NCBI GenBank assembly: GCA_028820995.1
Contig: JAPPHR010000069.1
Span: 1 to 36,581, forward strand
Source: Rhodospirillales bacterium
Lineage (GTDB): Bacteria > Pseudomonadota > Alphaproteobacteria > UBA828
Direction: 5' to 3'
Length of the DNA: 36,581 nt
Each line of letters opens with the position of its first letter. Within the stretch, counting starts at the first letter, position 1. Under the pieces are notes generated by a model. The model was not told the DNA's origin and did no database searches. It saw only the letters and a program-made list of their open reading frames with translations. This document shows, in pieces, positions 1 to 9,700 of the stretch. A program made the position numbers and the translations under genes.

Positions 1-2
1 AC

Positions 3-314
3 CCCGCCGCAGCGCCGACGTTCGGCGACTACGGGGCACGCGAGGCCTCGATCGCCTGGTTCACGACCCCGGAGGGTTATCCGCAGATCAATCCGCTGGG
101 TAACATCATCGGGGCCATCATCATGTTCTGGGTGCTGGGCTTTATCCCCTGCTACATCGTCGCAAGGGTCCTGCAGCACTTCAAGATGCTGCGGGTGCCG
201 CGCGAGGTCGAGCTGGCGGGTCTGGATACGCATCAACTCGGCGATGCGTATCCCTACCATGCACACCAGGAGACGGCGTTCGAGAAGATCGAGCGCACCT
301 ACGCCAAGGAATAG
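3..314 (+). CDS. amt: Ammonium transporter (Amt family), C-terminal fragment (5' truncated by window)
   Basis: Open frame from position 3; last TM helix followed by cytosolic tail 'VPREVELAGLDTHQLGDAYPY', resembling the Amt C-terminal 'E..GLD...HGE.AY' motif. Confidence 0.8.
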   Translation, partial: PAAAPTFGDYGAREASIAWFTTPEGYPQINPLGNIIGAIIMFWVLGFIPCYIVARVLQHFKMLRVPREVELAGLDTHQLGDAYPYHAHQETAFEKIERTYAKE

Positions 315-323
315 GAGGCAAAG

Positions 324-581
324 ATGGCATCCACAGGCTTGGACTCTTTCGCCAATCCTGCCGACATCGGCGCCATGTATCCAGGCGTGGGCGCCGAGAC
401 GGCGATGGTCGGGATCCTCGTGGCTCTCTGGGTGGGCTGGCACTTCTACCAGGCCCACCAGGAGGAGAGCGAGTATCGCGAAGCGTTGAAACTTTACCGC
501 GAGGTCGGCATGGAGCGCGCCATGCACCATGCCACCGGCACCATCGCGACGGAGGACGAGGTCAAGATTTCGAGTGGCTGA
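324..581 (+). CDS. Small single-TM hypothetical protein in operon with amt
   Basis: 85 aa; strong RBS (AGGAGG, 'aataggaggcaaagATG') 9 nt after the amt stop; one hydrophobic segment (ETAMVGILVALWVGWHFY); followed by a perfect terminator hairpin. Confidence 0.8.
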   Translation: MASTGLDSFANPADIGAMYPGVGAETAMVGILVALWVGWHFYQAHQEESEYREALKLYREVGMERAMHHATGTIATEDEVKISSG

Positions 582-606
582 CCTCTCGCCACCGTCGATC
601 TGTTAC

Positions 607-636
607 GGGGCGGGCCTTCGGGCCCGCCCCTTTCTT
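607..636. terminator. Rho-independent terminator, 10-bp perfect stem with TTCG loop
   Basis: GGGGCGGGCC-TTCG-GGCCCGCCCC followed by TTTCTT, located between convergent genes. Confidence 0.9.
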
Positions 637-641
637 ATCGG

Positions 642-1505
642 CTACTGGGTGCCGGAGCCTTCGGTCAGCGCCCGCCGCGCGTCGGCGATGGCGACGCGGA
701 AACGCTCCAGCGGCAGCGCGCCGCCGATCAGGCGATCGCCGATGACGAAGGCCGGCGTCCCGCCGATGCCGAGCGCATTGGCGAGCGCGGCGTTCTGCTC
801 TAGGAGCGAATCCAGGGCGGGATCCTCCATGTCGCGTGCAAGCTGCTGGTCGTCGAGGCCGACGGAACGGGCGACCCCGAGGATATGGTCGCGGTCGAAC
901 GAGCCGTCGGACTCCATCAGCGCCCAGTGAAACGCCTCGTAGTGGCCCTGGTTCCGGGCTGCCAGCGCCGCGCGTGCCGCCTCCGTCGATTCCGGCCCGA
1001 GAATGGGGAACTCCTTGAAGACGAAGCGCAGGTCGTCGTTCTCCGCGAGCAGGGTTTCTACGGTCGGCTTGACGCGCCGGCAGTAGCCGCAGCGATAGTC
1101 GAAGAACTCGACCAGCGTGATCGCGCCGTCGGGGTTGCCGGCGACCGGCGCCTCCGGATCGAAGAGGAGCTCGTCGCGGTAGAGGTGTATGACCTGCCGT
1201 GCCTGTTCCGCCTCCTGCGCGGCCCGCTTGGCCTGCAGCGCCTGCTGGGCCTCGATCAGCACCTCGGGGTGCTCGATCAGGTATTCCCGGATGATCTGGC
1301 GGATCGCATCGACCGGCAGATCGCCGGCCGAGACGGCGGATGCCCCGGAGCCATCGCCACCGGTCCCGGCGGCGCCGGGATCGCACGTGCCGTCTTCTAT
1401 GCTCTTGGTGTCGCAGACGACCTCGGCATGCCCAGGCGCAGCGGCGGTGAAGGTGATGGCCAGCGCGAGCGCGAGCCCGGTTGCGGCAAGGGTGCGGGCG
1501 AGCAT
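642..1505 (-). CDS. DsbA family protein (periplasmic thiol:disulfide oxidoreductase, thioredoxin fold)
   Basis: Signal peptide; 'FFDYRCGYCRRVKP' CxxC active site; 'FKEFPILGPES' and 'GIGGTPAFVIGDRLIGGA' cis-Pro region. Confidence 0.9.
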   Translation of the reverse strand: MLARTLAATGLALALAITFTAAAPGHAEVVCDTKSIEDGTCDPGAAGTGGDGSGASAVSAGDLPVDAIRQIIREYLIEHPEVLIEAQQALQAKRAAQEAEQARQVIHLYRDELLFDPEAPVAGNPDGAITLVEFFDYRCGYCRRVKPTVETLLAENDDLRFVFKEFPILGPESTEAARAALAARNQGHYEAFHWALMESDGSFDRDHILGVARSVGLDDQQLARDMEDPALDSLLEQNAALANALGIGGTPAFVIGDRLIGGALPLERFRVAIADARRALTEGSGTQ

Positions 1506-1587
1506 GTCGTGTCTCCTTCGTCTGACGAAGACGGAGAGTACCTGCCCGGTGCCCGCCCCGCCAACTCACGAAGACGTCAAGCCGACG

Positions 1588-2463
1588 CTACAGACGCACC
1601 GTGCGCCGCGCGCGGAAGCGGAGCGTCGCCAGAACGAGGCCGACGAAGACAAGCCCCACGCCCGCGAGCCGTTGCGACCCCAAGGTCTCGTCCAGCAGCA
1701 GCGCCGTGCTGATGAGGCCGGAGATGGGAATAACGAGGGAGAAAGGCGTCACCAGGTAGGCCGGATAGCGGCGCAGCAGGTAGCTCCACAGCATGAAGCC
1801 GAAGCAGGTGGCAATCAGCCCGAGGAAGAACAGCTCGCCGATGGTCACCCAGGTCATGTCCGTGAGCGCGGTGAAGGCCGCCGCCCCTCCTTCGAAGACG
1901 TAGGAGAGGCCGAGCAGCGGCACCACGCCGATCAGGTGAGCCCAGGCGATCAGGCGAAGCAGGTCGTCGGTGCCCGCGAGCTTGATGATCATGTTGGAGC
2001 AGGCCCAGCACACCGAGGCCGCGAGCACGAAGCCGAGGCCCACAAGCGTCGGCCCGCCCGGCAGCGTGAGGCCGATGATCGCGATGCCCGCGCCGGAGAC
2101 GGCGATCCCCGCGTACTGGGCGCGCCCAGGCCTCTCGTCCAGGATCGCGAAGGCGAAGAGCGTGGTGAAGAAGACCTGGGATTGCAGCAGCAGGGAGCTG
2201 AGCCCCGCCGGCATGCCGAACTCCATACCGAAGATCACCAGCGACATCTGGATCGTGCCCTGGGTGAGCCCGATTCCCAGGGTCCAGTACCAGGCGATTG
2301 CCGGCGGGCGAATGAGGATGAGCACCGGCAGCGCGGCGGTGGCGACGCGGAGCCCGGCCATCATGAGCGGCGGGAGCGCATCGAGCAGCTCCCGCATCAC
2401 CACGAAGGAGAAGCCCCAGAGGCCGGTCACGGCGAGAGCGAGCGCGATGTGGGGAATGGACAT
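1588..2463 (-). CDS. EamA/DMT-family transporter
   Basis: 291 aa, about 10 TM segments, EamA-type repeats (ALAVTGLWGFSFVVMRELLD...). Confidence 0.85.
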   Translation of the reverse strand: MSIPHIALALAVTGLWGFSFVVMRELLDALPPLMMAGLRVATAALPVLILIRPPAIAWYWTLGIGLTQGTIQMSLVIFGMEFGMPAGLSSLLLQSQVFFTTLFAFAILDERPGRAQYAGIAVSGAGIAIIGLTLPGGPTLVGLGFVLAASVCWACSNMIIKLAGTDDLLRLIAWAHLIGVVPLLGLSYVFEGGAAAFTALTDMTWVTIGELFFLGLIATCFGFMLWSYLLRRYPAYLVTPFSLVIPISGLISTALLLDETLGSQRLAGVGLVFVGLVLATLRFRARRTVRL

Positions 2464-2517
2464 GGGTCAACTGAGTCGCGGCAGGGCTAGGGGCGGCGTT
2501 GTGCCCGCACGGATCCG

Positions 2518-3507
2518 CTAGCCCGGCTCGGCCTCTGCCGGGCTCTCGCGGCGCCGCTGGATGACGAAAATCACCCCCAGAATGAGGCAGACGAGCGCGA
2601 GCCAGACCCAGTGGCTGTGGGTCTCGCCGAAGAACAGGAAGCCCCAGCCGATGCCCGCGAGGGCAACGATGAAGTTCACCGTCGAGAAGAAGACGGGGCC
2701 CAAGAAGCGGATCAGCTCGACGAACAGGTAGATGCCGAGCGTCTGGACGAATACGCAGGTGATCAGCGCCCAGTCGCCGGGGTCCATCCTGCCGTCGAAC
2801 CACCACCACCCGTCCGTCGCCGCCACCAGCGCCAGGATCGGCAGCGTGCCGAAAAAGAAGTAGCCGAACGCGAAGTGGAGCGATTCGGTCGCCGGCGGGC
2901 GCATGAGCGCGGTGGCGAGGCTGGTCGTCGCGTAGCCGATCGGCAGCAGCAGCGCGAGCAAGATCCAGGGCACCAGGTCCCGCGACGGCAGGCTGGTCTC
3001 GGGCACGACCAGAAGCGCGACCCCCACGATGCCGACGCCGAGGCCGAGGACCCGCGGCCACCAGATTTTCTCGAGCCGGAACGCGACCGCGCCCGCATAG
3101 GTCAGGATGGGCGAGAGCACCACGAGCATGCTGATGATACCGGCGGGCACGCCCTCGCCGCTGACGTAGCCCACGGTGAGGTACGGCACGCCCTGCCCGC
3201 TGATGCCGGCGACCGCGTAGGAGACCACGTGCCGGAGCGAGAGCGGCGGCAGGCGCCCCTGGCTGAGAGAGAGCAGCAGGGCCACAGCGGCCCCGCCCAT
3301 GCCCATCAACAGGACGAAGCTGGTAAACGGGATGCCGTTCGCGATTCCGACGCCGGTGAGCGAATAGCTCAGCCCGTAGAGTACGCCGGTAAGGAAGAGC
3401 AGCGAGACCGCGATCCAGAACCCGGCCGGGCGCGCGGCCCAGCGCCGGGCACGGCCCGAGCGGATTGCGGAGAAATCGCTAGCGGACGAGGCGTCCTGGT
3501 CTGCCAA
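2518..3507 (-). CDS. EamA/DMT-family transporter
   Basis: 329 aa, about 10 TM segments; second EamA-like paralog upstream of 1588..2463 on the same strand. Confidence 0.82.
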   Translation of the reverse strand: MADQDASSASDFSAIRSGRARRWAARPAGFWIAVSLLFLTGVLYGLSYSLTGVGIANGIPFTSFVLLMGMGGAAVALLLSLSQGRLPPLSLRHVVSYAVAGISGQGVPYLTVGYVSGEGVPAGIISMLVVLSPILTYAGAVAFRLEKIWWPRVLGLGVGIVGVALLVVPETSLPSRDLVPWILLALLLPIGYATTSLATALMRPPATESLHFAFGYFFFGTLPILALVAATDGWWWFDGRMDPGDWALITCVFVQTLGIYLFVELIRFLGPVFFSTVNFIVALAGIGWGFLFFGETHSHWVWLALVCLILGVIFVIQRRRESPAEAEPG

Positions 3508-3546
3508 GGGATGCGGGCCGGACGGCCGGCGGCACCGCGCCGGGCC

Positions 3547-3825
3547 TTAGCCCGCGTCGTTGCTCCCGGTGCGGGACTTCTCCCACATGTGCATGGCCGG
3601 CCTGATCATCATCTTGAAGATGCCGCCTGCCAGGACGAAGACCGTGATGTAGATGAACAGAACTCCGGCAATGCCGTAGCCGTCCTCCGCAGGAAGAAGC
3701 TCCGCGTTCACCATCAGGAAGGCGGTGACGACACAGAAGACCAGCGCCGCCAGCAACGCAGGCGCTTCGCCGGAGCGCCAGAGCTGGCGCAGGCGGCGCA
3801 TTCGATGCTCGTCCAAGATAGCCAC
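3547..3825 (-). CDS. Small hypothetical membrane protein (2 TM)
   Basis: 92 aa, GTG start; two hydrophobic segments (ALLAALVFCVVTAFLMV; GIAGVLFIYITVFVLAGGIF). Confidence 0.65.
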   Translation of the reverse strand: MAILDEHRMRRLRQLWRSGEAPALLAALVFCVVTAFLMVNAELLPAEDGYGIAGVLFIYITVFVLAGGIFKMMIRPAMHMWEKSRTGSNDAG

Positions 3826-3947
3826 GGCCGTTCCCCGTCAGTTGTCGCCCGGCATGTTAGTCGAAGCCGGCTGCGGGGCAAGCCCTTCCTGCCGGCGGCG
3901 GCGCGATATCGTGCGATAATCCTGGCGCAGAACCGCGGAAACAGCCG

Positions 3948-5003
3948 TCACGCAGAGAGCCGCATTTCCGCCGCCTGCTCGAGCAGGCCGCTCCGCGCCG
4001 CAAGCTCCATCGCCCGGGGGATTTCGACGGTAAGCGGCCCGTCGGGCTCCAGCACCACCGCCACCCGGTCCTCGGGCCCGAAAGTGACCTCCCGCTCGCC
4101 GTCGAGCGCCAGCACGCCGCGCGCGAGCCGGATGGGGTGCGAGACGCCAGCCTCCAGGTCGAACACCCGCTCGACCCCGATGTCCGCCATCAGGCCCGGC
4201 GCGAGCGGGGCAGAGACCGTCCGCGCCGCGCCCGGTACGGAGCCCAGATCGACGGCCACGCCGGTGGGTGCGTCGCGCGAGACCGGGCGCACAAGGCCGG
4301 CAATGGAGGAGAGCCCGATGGCGTCGGCCTCGGCGAAGGTCACGAACAATTGGTCGAGAGCCTCGGCCCGCCAGAGCGCCTTCGCCCCGGTCCACGCCGC
4401 GCCGCTGACGCAGACGTCGACGAGCGCGATGTCGCGCGGTGCGCCGTTGACCGTGACCCGGAGCACCTTGTTGCGGCGCGACGCCTCCTCACGCTGCAGC
4501 GCCCCGGTGGCCACCAGCCCGGCCGCGAGGCCCGCGATGGTCGCTTCGCGCATCATCGGGAAGACGTTGTTCGTGCCCGTGGAGAGCGAGGTCAGCGGCA
4601 CGCCGTCGCAGGCCTGAGCGACCAGCCGATTGGTGCCGTCGCCGCCCAGCACCATGATGCCGCCGACCCCGCGTTCCACCATGCGGGCGGTGGCCTCGAG
4701 CGTATCGGCAGCCGATTCCTCGATCGGCATGTCGATGAACTCGACCTCGGGCCAGACCTGGCCCTCGGGCGGGCCGAGCCCGATCGCCCGCTTCACCCGG
4801 TCGGCGATGCCGCTCTCGTCGGGAATCATGTAGCAGGTGTCGACGCCGACTGCGCCCAGGGCCGAGAAGATGCGCGTGATCATGTTGCGCTTCTCGGCGA
4901 TCGGGAACACCGATGCCTGGGCGACGAGGCGTCTGATATCGCGGCCGGCGGCGGGATTGGCGATGATGCCGATCGACGCGCGGCCTGGGATTTCGCTTGC
5001 CAT
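3948..5003 (-). CDS. ATP-NAD kinase family protein (AcoX-like)
   Basis: 'IGIIANPAAGRDIRRLVA' N-terminus; 'GGIMVLGGDGTNRLVAQA' GGDGT motif; 'STGTNNVFP'. Confidence 0.85.
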   Translation of the reverse strand: MASEIPGRASIGIIANPAAGRDIRRLVAQASVFPIAEKRNMITRIFSALGAVGVDTCYMIPDESGIADRVKRAIGLGPPEGQVWPEVEFIDMPIEESAADTLEATARMVERGVGGIMVLGGDGTNRLVAQACDGVPLTSLSTGTNNVFPMMREATIAGLAAGLVATGALQREEASRRNKVLRVTVNGAPRDIALVDVCVSGAAWTGAKALWRAEALDQLFVTFAEADAIGLSSIAGLVRPVSRDAPTGVAVDLGSVPGAARTVSAPLAPGLMADIGVERVFDLEAGVSHPIRLARGVLALDGEREVTFGPEDRVAVVLEPDGPLTVEIPRAMELAARSGLLEQAAEMRLSA

Positions 5004-5162
5004 ATGGCCTCCGCGAGGGCTTATAGCCCGGCCAGCGGCATGGCGCTATGTGTCTCTCGCCATTGCCCGATGTTGTGACCGGCGCATCTGCTTCGTGTAG
5101 AAACGGCTGGTGGCAGAGCCCGCAGGGTGGGCCGCACAACGCACGATAAGGGAAGAAGCAAC

Positions 5163-5576
5163 GTGACTCAGCGAGGCCCGGCGAACCTGCGCGTCTATGG
5201 CGTGCTGCTGCGCGGCGGGCGGGTGCTGATCGCGGCGGAGGAGGTGGGGGGCCGCGACGTGCTCAAGCTCCCCGGCGGCGCGGTCGAGGCCGGCGAGACG
5301 CCGGAACAGGCGCTCAGGCGCGAGTTCATGGAGGAGGGGAGCCTGAACATCGAGCCGACCTGCCTGCTTCATGCGCCGGGAACCCTCTACAGTCACTGGA
5401 TTCACGGGCCCTACACGCCGATGTACTACGCGGTGGACGGTGGCGGAGAGCCGGTAACGCCGGCGGACGAGCCGGTCGAGCTGCTCTTCATGTGGCCCGA
5501 TGAGGCGGTCGCGAGCGGGCGCATGGCCCGGCCCGAGATCGTCGCGCTGGAACGCGCGCTGGCAGCCGCTCTATGA
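5163..5576 (+). CDS. Nudix hydrolase
   Basis: Nudix box-like 'GGAVEAGETPEQALRREFMEEGSL'; GTG at 5163 preceded by 'gggaagaag' (longer GTG start at 5127 also possible). Confidence 0.82.
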   Translation: MTQRGPANLRVYGVLLRGGRVLIAAEEVGGRDVLKLPGGAVEAGETPEQALRREFMEEGSLNIEPTCLLHAPGTLYSHWIHGPYTPMYYAVDGGGEPVTPADEPVELLFMWPDEAVASGRMARPEIVALERALAAAL

Positions 5577-6760
5577 CGATGCGAGGGCCGCAACAGGGGA
5601 AACGGGGGCCGGTGTACGCACGCCGCCACGAACTCCGGTGCTTTCGGCAGGGTCTGAGGGGCTTTGCCGCCATCGCCGCTGTTCTTGCACTCTGGCTCGG
5701 CGCGGATGTGCCGGAAGCGGCGGCCCAGCAGCCGCCGGCCGTGGTCTCCGTCGACCAGGTGCGCATGGAGGCGACGGCGCAGACCGTGCCGGTGATCGGG
5801 CGACTGGTCGCACGCCGCGCAGGCGACGTCGCCGCACGCACGGCGGGCCCGGTGGCGGAGCTCCATGTCGAGGTCGGCGATCGCGTGGAGACGGGCGATC
5901 CGCTCGCCGTTCTCGACAGGGTCCGGCTCCGGGCCGAGCGCGACCGGCTGGCGGCGGTGGTCAACCAGGCACAGGCGCAGGTAGAGCGGCTGACGGCCCA
6001 GGCGGCACTTCGACGCCAGGAGCTAAGCCGGCTGGAGGGGCTTCGGGATTCGGCGGCGTTCGGCCAGGGCCGCTACGACGACGCCAGGCAGGAGGTGATC
6101 ATCGCCGAGAGCGCCATCGGCACGGCGGAGGCGACCCGTGTCAGTGCCGCCGCGAGCCTCTCGCTTGCCCAGATCGATCTCTCCTGGGCCACGATCGAGG
6201 CGCCCTATCCCGGCGTCGTCACCACTGTTCACACCGAGGTCGGCGCCTGGCTCGCCGTCGGCCAGCCGGTGGTGTCCATGATCAACGACCTCGATCTCGA
6301 GGTCGAAGCCGACGTGCCGTCGAGCCGTGTCGCGGCGTTGACAGATGGCACTGCGGTCGCGCTAGCCCTCGACGACGGCAGCGAGCACACGGCGGTCGTG
6401 CGCACCGTGGTGCCGGCGGAGAACGCGCTCACCCGCACGCGCCAGGTTCGCTTCACCCCGCGCTTCGGGCCCGTGAGCAAGCCGCTCGCGATCAATCAGT
6501 CGGCGACGGTGATGGTGCCCACCGGGGCCGGACGCGAGGTGCTCACCGTGCACAAGGACGCCATCGTCCGCAACCAGGGGCAGGCGTTCGTCTACGTCGC
6601 CTCGGACGGGACGGCGCAGATCCGGCCGGTGCAGCTGGGCGCGGCCGTGGGCGGGCGCTTCGAGGTGCTGGGCGGCCTCGGCCCCGGCGAGCCGGTCGTG
6701 GTGCGCGGCAATGAGCGCCTGCGGCCAGGCCAAGCCATCACGGTCGGCGGCGCCGGCTAG
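5573..6760 (+). CDS. RND efflux periplasmic adaptor (membrane fusion protein, HlyD/AcrA type)
   Basis: ATGA overlap with nudix gene; signal segment; 'GPVAELHVEVGDRVETGDPLAVLD' lipoyl-like motif; coiled coil; 'IEAPYPGVVTTVHTEVGAWLAVGQPVVSMI'. Confidence 0.9.
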   Translation: MTMRGPQQGKRGPVYARRHELRCFRQGLRGFAAIAAVLALWLGADVPEAAAQQPPAVVSVDQVRMEATAQTVPVIGRLVARRAGDVAARTAGPVAELHVEVGDRVETGDPLAVLDRVRLRAERDRLAAVVNQAQAQVERLTAQAALRRQELSRLEGLRDSAAFGQGRYDDARQEVIIAESAIGTAEATRVSAAASLSLAQIDLSWATIEAPYPGVVTTVHTEVGAWLAVGQPVVSMINDLDLEVEADVPSSRVAALTDGTAVALALDDGSEHTAVVRTVVPAENALTRTRQVRFTPRFGPVSKPLAINQSATVMVPTGAGREVLTVHKDAIVRNQGQAFVYVASDGTAQIRPVQLGAAVGGRFEVLGGLGPGEPVVVRGNERLRPGQAITVGGAG

Positions 6761-6774
6761 CGGCGCCCCTTGCG

Positions 6775-9700
6775 ATGAACCTGATCAGGCTGGCCATCGA
6801 CAGGCCGATCGCGGTGATCGCCGCGATCCTGATGGTGGTCATGTTCGGCCTCGTCGCGCTGCAGACGATCCCGATCCAGCTCACGCCCGATGTCCGCAAG
6901 CCGCTTCTCACCGTCGAGACCTACTGGCCGGGCGCAGCGCCGGCCGAGGTCGAGCGCGAGATCATCACGCAGCAGGAGGAGGTGTTCAAAGGCCTCGAAG
7001 GGCTGAACCGCATGGTCGGATCGGCCGACGACGGCGTCGGCGAGATCGAGCTGGAGTTCGCGGTCGGCACCGACATGGACAAGGCGCTCGTGCTGGTGGC
7101 CAACCGGCTGGACCGCGTGCCCAACAGGCCGAGCGACTCCGTCGAGCCGATCATCAGCGCCGCCGGCTCCGAGGACCAGCCTATCGCCTGGTTCATCCTC
7201 TCCCGCCAGCCCGGCAACGACCGCCCGATCCACACCTACGGCGACTTCGTGGAGGACGTGATCCAGGAGCGCCTGGAGCGGGTGCCGGGTGTGGCCCGCG
7301 TGAACATGTTCGGCGGCACCACGCGGGAGCTGCGCATCACGGTCGATCCCGAGCGCATGGCCCGCTACGGCCTGACGGTAACCGAGATCGCGGACGCGCT
7401 CAGGCGGTCCAATGCCTCGATCTCCGCCGGCGACATCGACGAGGGAAAGCGCCGCTACGTGGTCCGCACCGACGGCGAGCTCAACACGCCGGAGCGGGTC
7501 GCCGGCGTGGTGCTGCGCTCGGACAGCGACCCGCTCTCGGGCCGGGTCGGCCGGGTCACCATGGGCGATATCGCCACGATCGCCTACCGCCACAAGGAGC
7601 CCGTCGCCCGCATTCGCCAGCTCGGGCATCCGGCGCTCGCCGTCAACGCGGTGCGCGAGACCGGCGCCAACGTGATCGAGACCATGGAGCGCGTGAAGAC
7701 GGCCGTGGCGGAGCTGAACGCAGGCGCGATTCCGCAGGCCGGGCTCGTCTTCGAGCAGGTCTACGACGAGACCGTCTACATCGAGTCCTCCATCGATCTC
7801 GTGCAGCAGAACATCTTCGTCGGCGGCGTCCTGGCGGCGCTGATCCTGCTGCTCTTCCTGCGCTCCTTCTCGGCCACCCTCATCGTCTCGATCGCCATCC
7901 CCGTCTCGGTGGTGGGCTCCTTCGTCGCGATGGCGATTCTCGGGCGCTCGATCAACGTGATCTCGCTTGCGGGCCTCGCGTTCGCCGTCGGCATGGTGGT
8001 GGACGCGGCGATCGTGGTGCTGGAGAACATCTACCGCCTCAGGCAGAGCGGCTACGGCCGGCTGCAGGCCGCCTATCACGGCGCGCGGCAGGTCTGGGGC
8101 GCGGTGTTCGTCTCGGCCGCGACCACGGTGCTCGTCTTCGTGCCGATCCTGGTGATGGAGCTGGAGGCCGGCCAGCTCTTCCGCGACATCGCCGTCGCGA
8201 TCTCGGTCTCGGTCGTCCTCTCGCTCATCGTGGCGAGCACCGTGATCCCCTCGCTCGCGAGCCGGATCCTGGGCCGCAGACGCAGGCGCGACGCGGGCGC
8301 GTCGGGGATGCACGCCGCCCAGGAGGAAGCGCCTTACCGGCTTCGCCTTCCCGTCATCGACGATGCCGCGGGGTTCTTCGTCCGCGTCATCCTGGGCTTC
8401 ACCGGCTGGGTCGTGCGCCGCCGCGCGCGCGCCGCGGCCGTGGCGGTCGTGGTGTGCGGGGGCGCGCTCTTCGTCTCGTGGCTGCTGCTGCCCCGGCTCG
8501 ACTACCTGCCGACCGGCAACCGCAACCTGGTGTTCGGCGTCCTCCTGCCGCCGCCCGGCTACAACCTCGAGACCACCATGGGCATCGCGCGCTCGGTCGA
8601 GGATGCCGTGAAGCCTCTCTGGCAATCGGAGACCGGGCCGGACGCGGCACCCGGCGAGCCGCCCAAGATGGAGCGCTTCTTCTTCGTGACCTTCCGCGAC
8701 CAAGCCTTCGTTGGCGCGGTTGCGGTGGAAGCCGACCGGGCCGGCGAGCTGATCGACCCGATTCGCCGGCCGGTGTTCTTCGAGCCCGGCACCTTCGGCT
8801 TCGTGAGCCAGGCCTCGCTCTTCGGCCGCGGGATCGGCGGCGGGCGCAAGATCGACGTCGACATCTCCGGCCCGGACCTCGAGACCGTGCTCGGCATCGC
8901 CCTCCAGGCGACCGGCCTCGTCGCGCAAGCGCTCCCCTTCGACCAGGGCAACCAGTTCCGCCCCAAGCCCGGGCTCGAGCTCGGAGCGCCCGAAGTGCGC
9001 CTCCTCCCCGACCCCATCAAGCTCGGCGACAACGGGGTCTCCGCGCGCGAACTCGGCGCCACCATCGAGGCCTACAACGACGGGCTCAAGGTCGACGAGG
9101 TGACCATCGATGCCAAGCGGTACGACCTGGTGCTGGCGGGACCGGACGCCAACGTCGACCGCACCCAGGGCATCGAGAGCCTGCCGGTGGTGACGCGCGC
9201 GGGCGCGACGGTGCCGGCAAGCTCGCTCGCCGATATCGTGGTCACCGCGGGTCCCACCAAAATTCGCCACGTCGAGCGCGAGCGCACGATCACGCTGGAG
9301 ATCCGCCCCGCTGCAGACATTCCCCTCGAAGTCGCGATGGAGAGACTGGAGAGTGGCGTCGTGCAGGCGCTGGAGGGTCGCGGGCTGCCGCCGGGTGTGA
9401 AGATCCGGCTGTCCGGCACCGCCGACGACCTTGAGGCCACGTGGGATGCGATGGCGATCAATCTGGTGGTCGCCATCGCGATCGTCTACCTCATCATGGC
9501 CGTGCTCTTCGAGAGCTTCGTCTATCCGCTGGTGATCATGCTCTCGGTTCCGCTCGCTGCCGCCGGCGGCGTGCTCGGGCTCGCGGCGGTCAACACCTAT
9601 CAGTTCCAGCCGCTCGACATGCTGACCCTCTTGGGCTTCGTTATCCTGGTCGGCATCGTCGTCAACAACGCGATTCTGCTCGTCCACCAGACCCTGTTCC

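Noticed and set aside
2611-4617. 668-aa plus-strand ORF
   Set aside because: Runs antisense through three convincing minus-strand genes; compositionally a shadow ORF.
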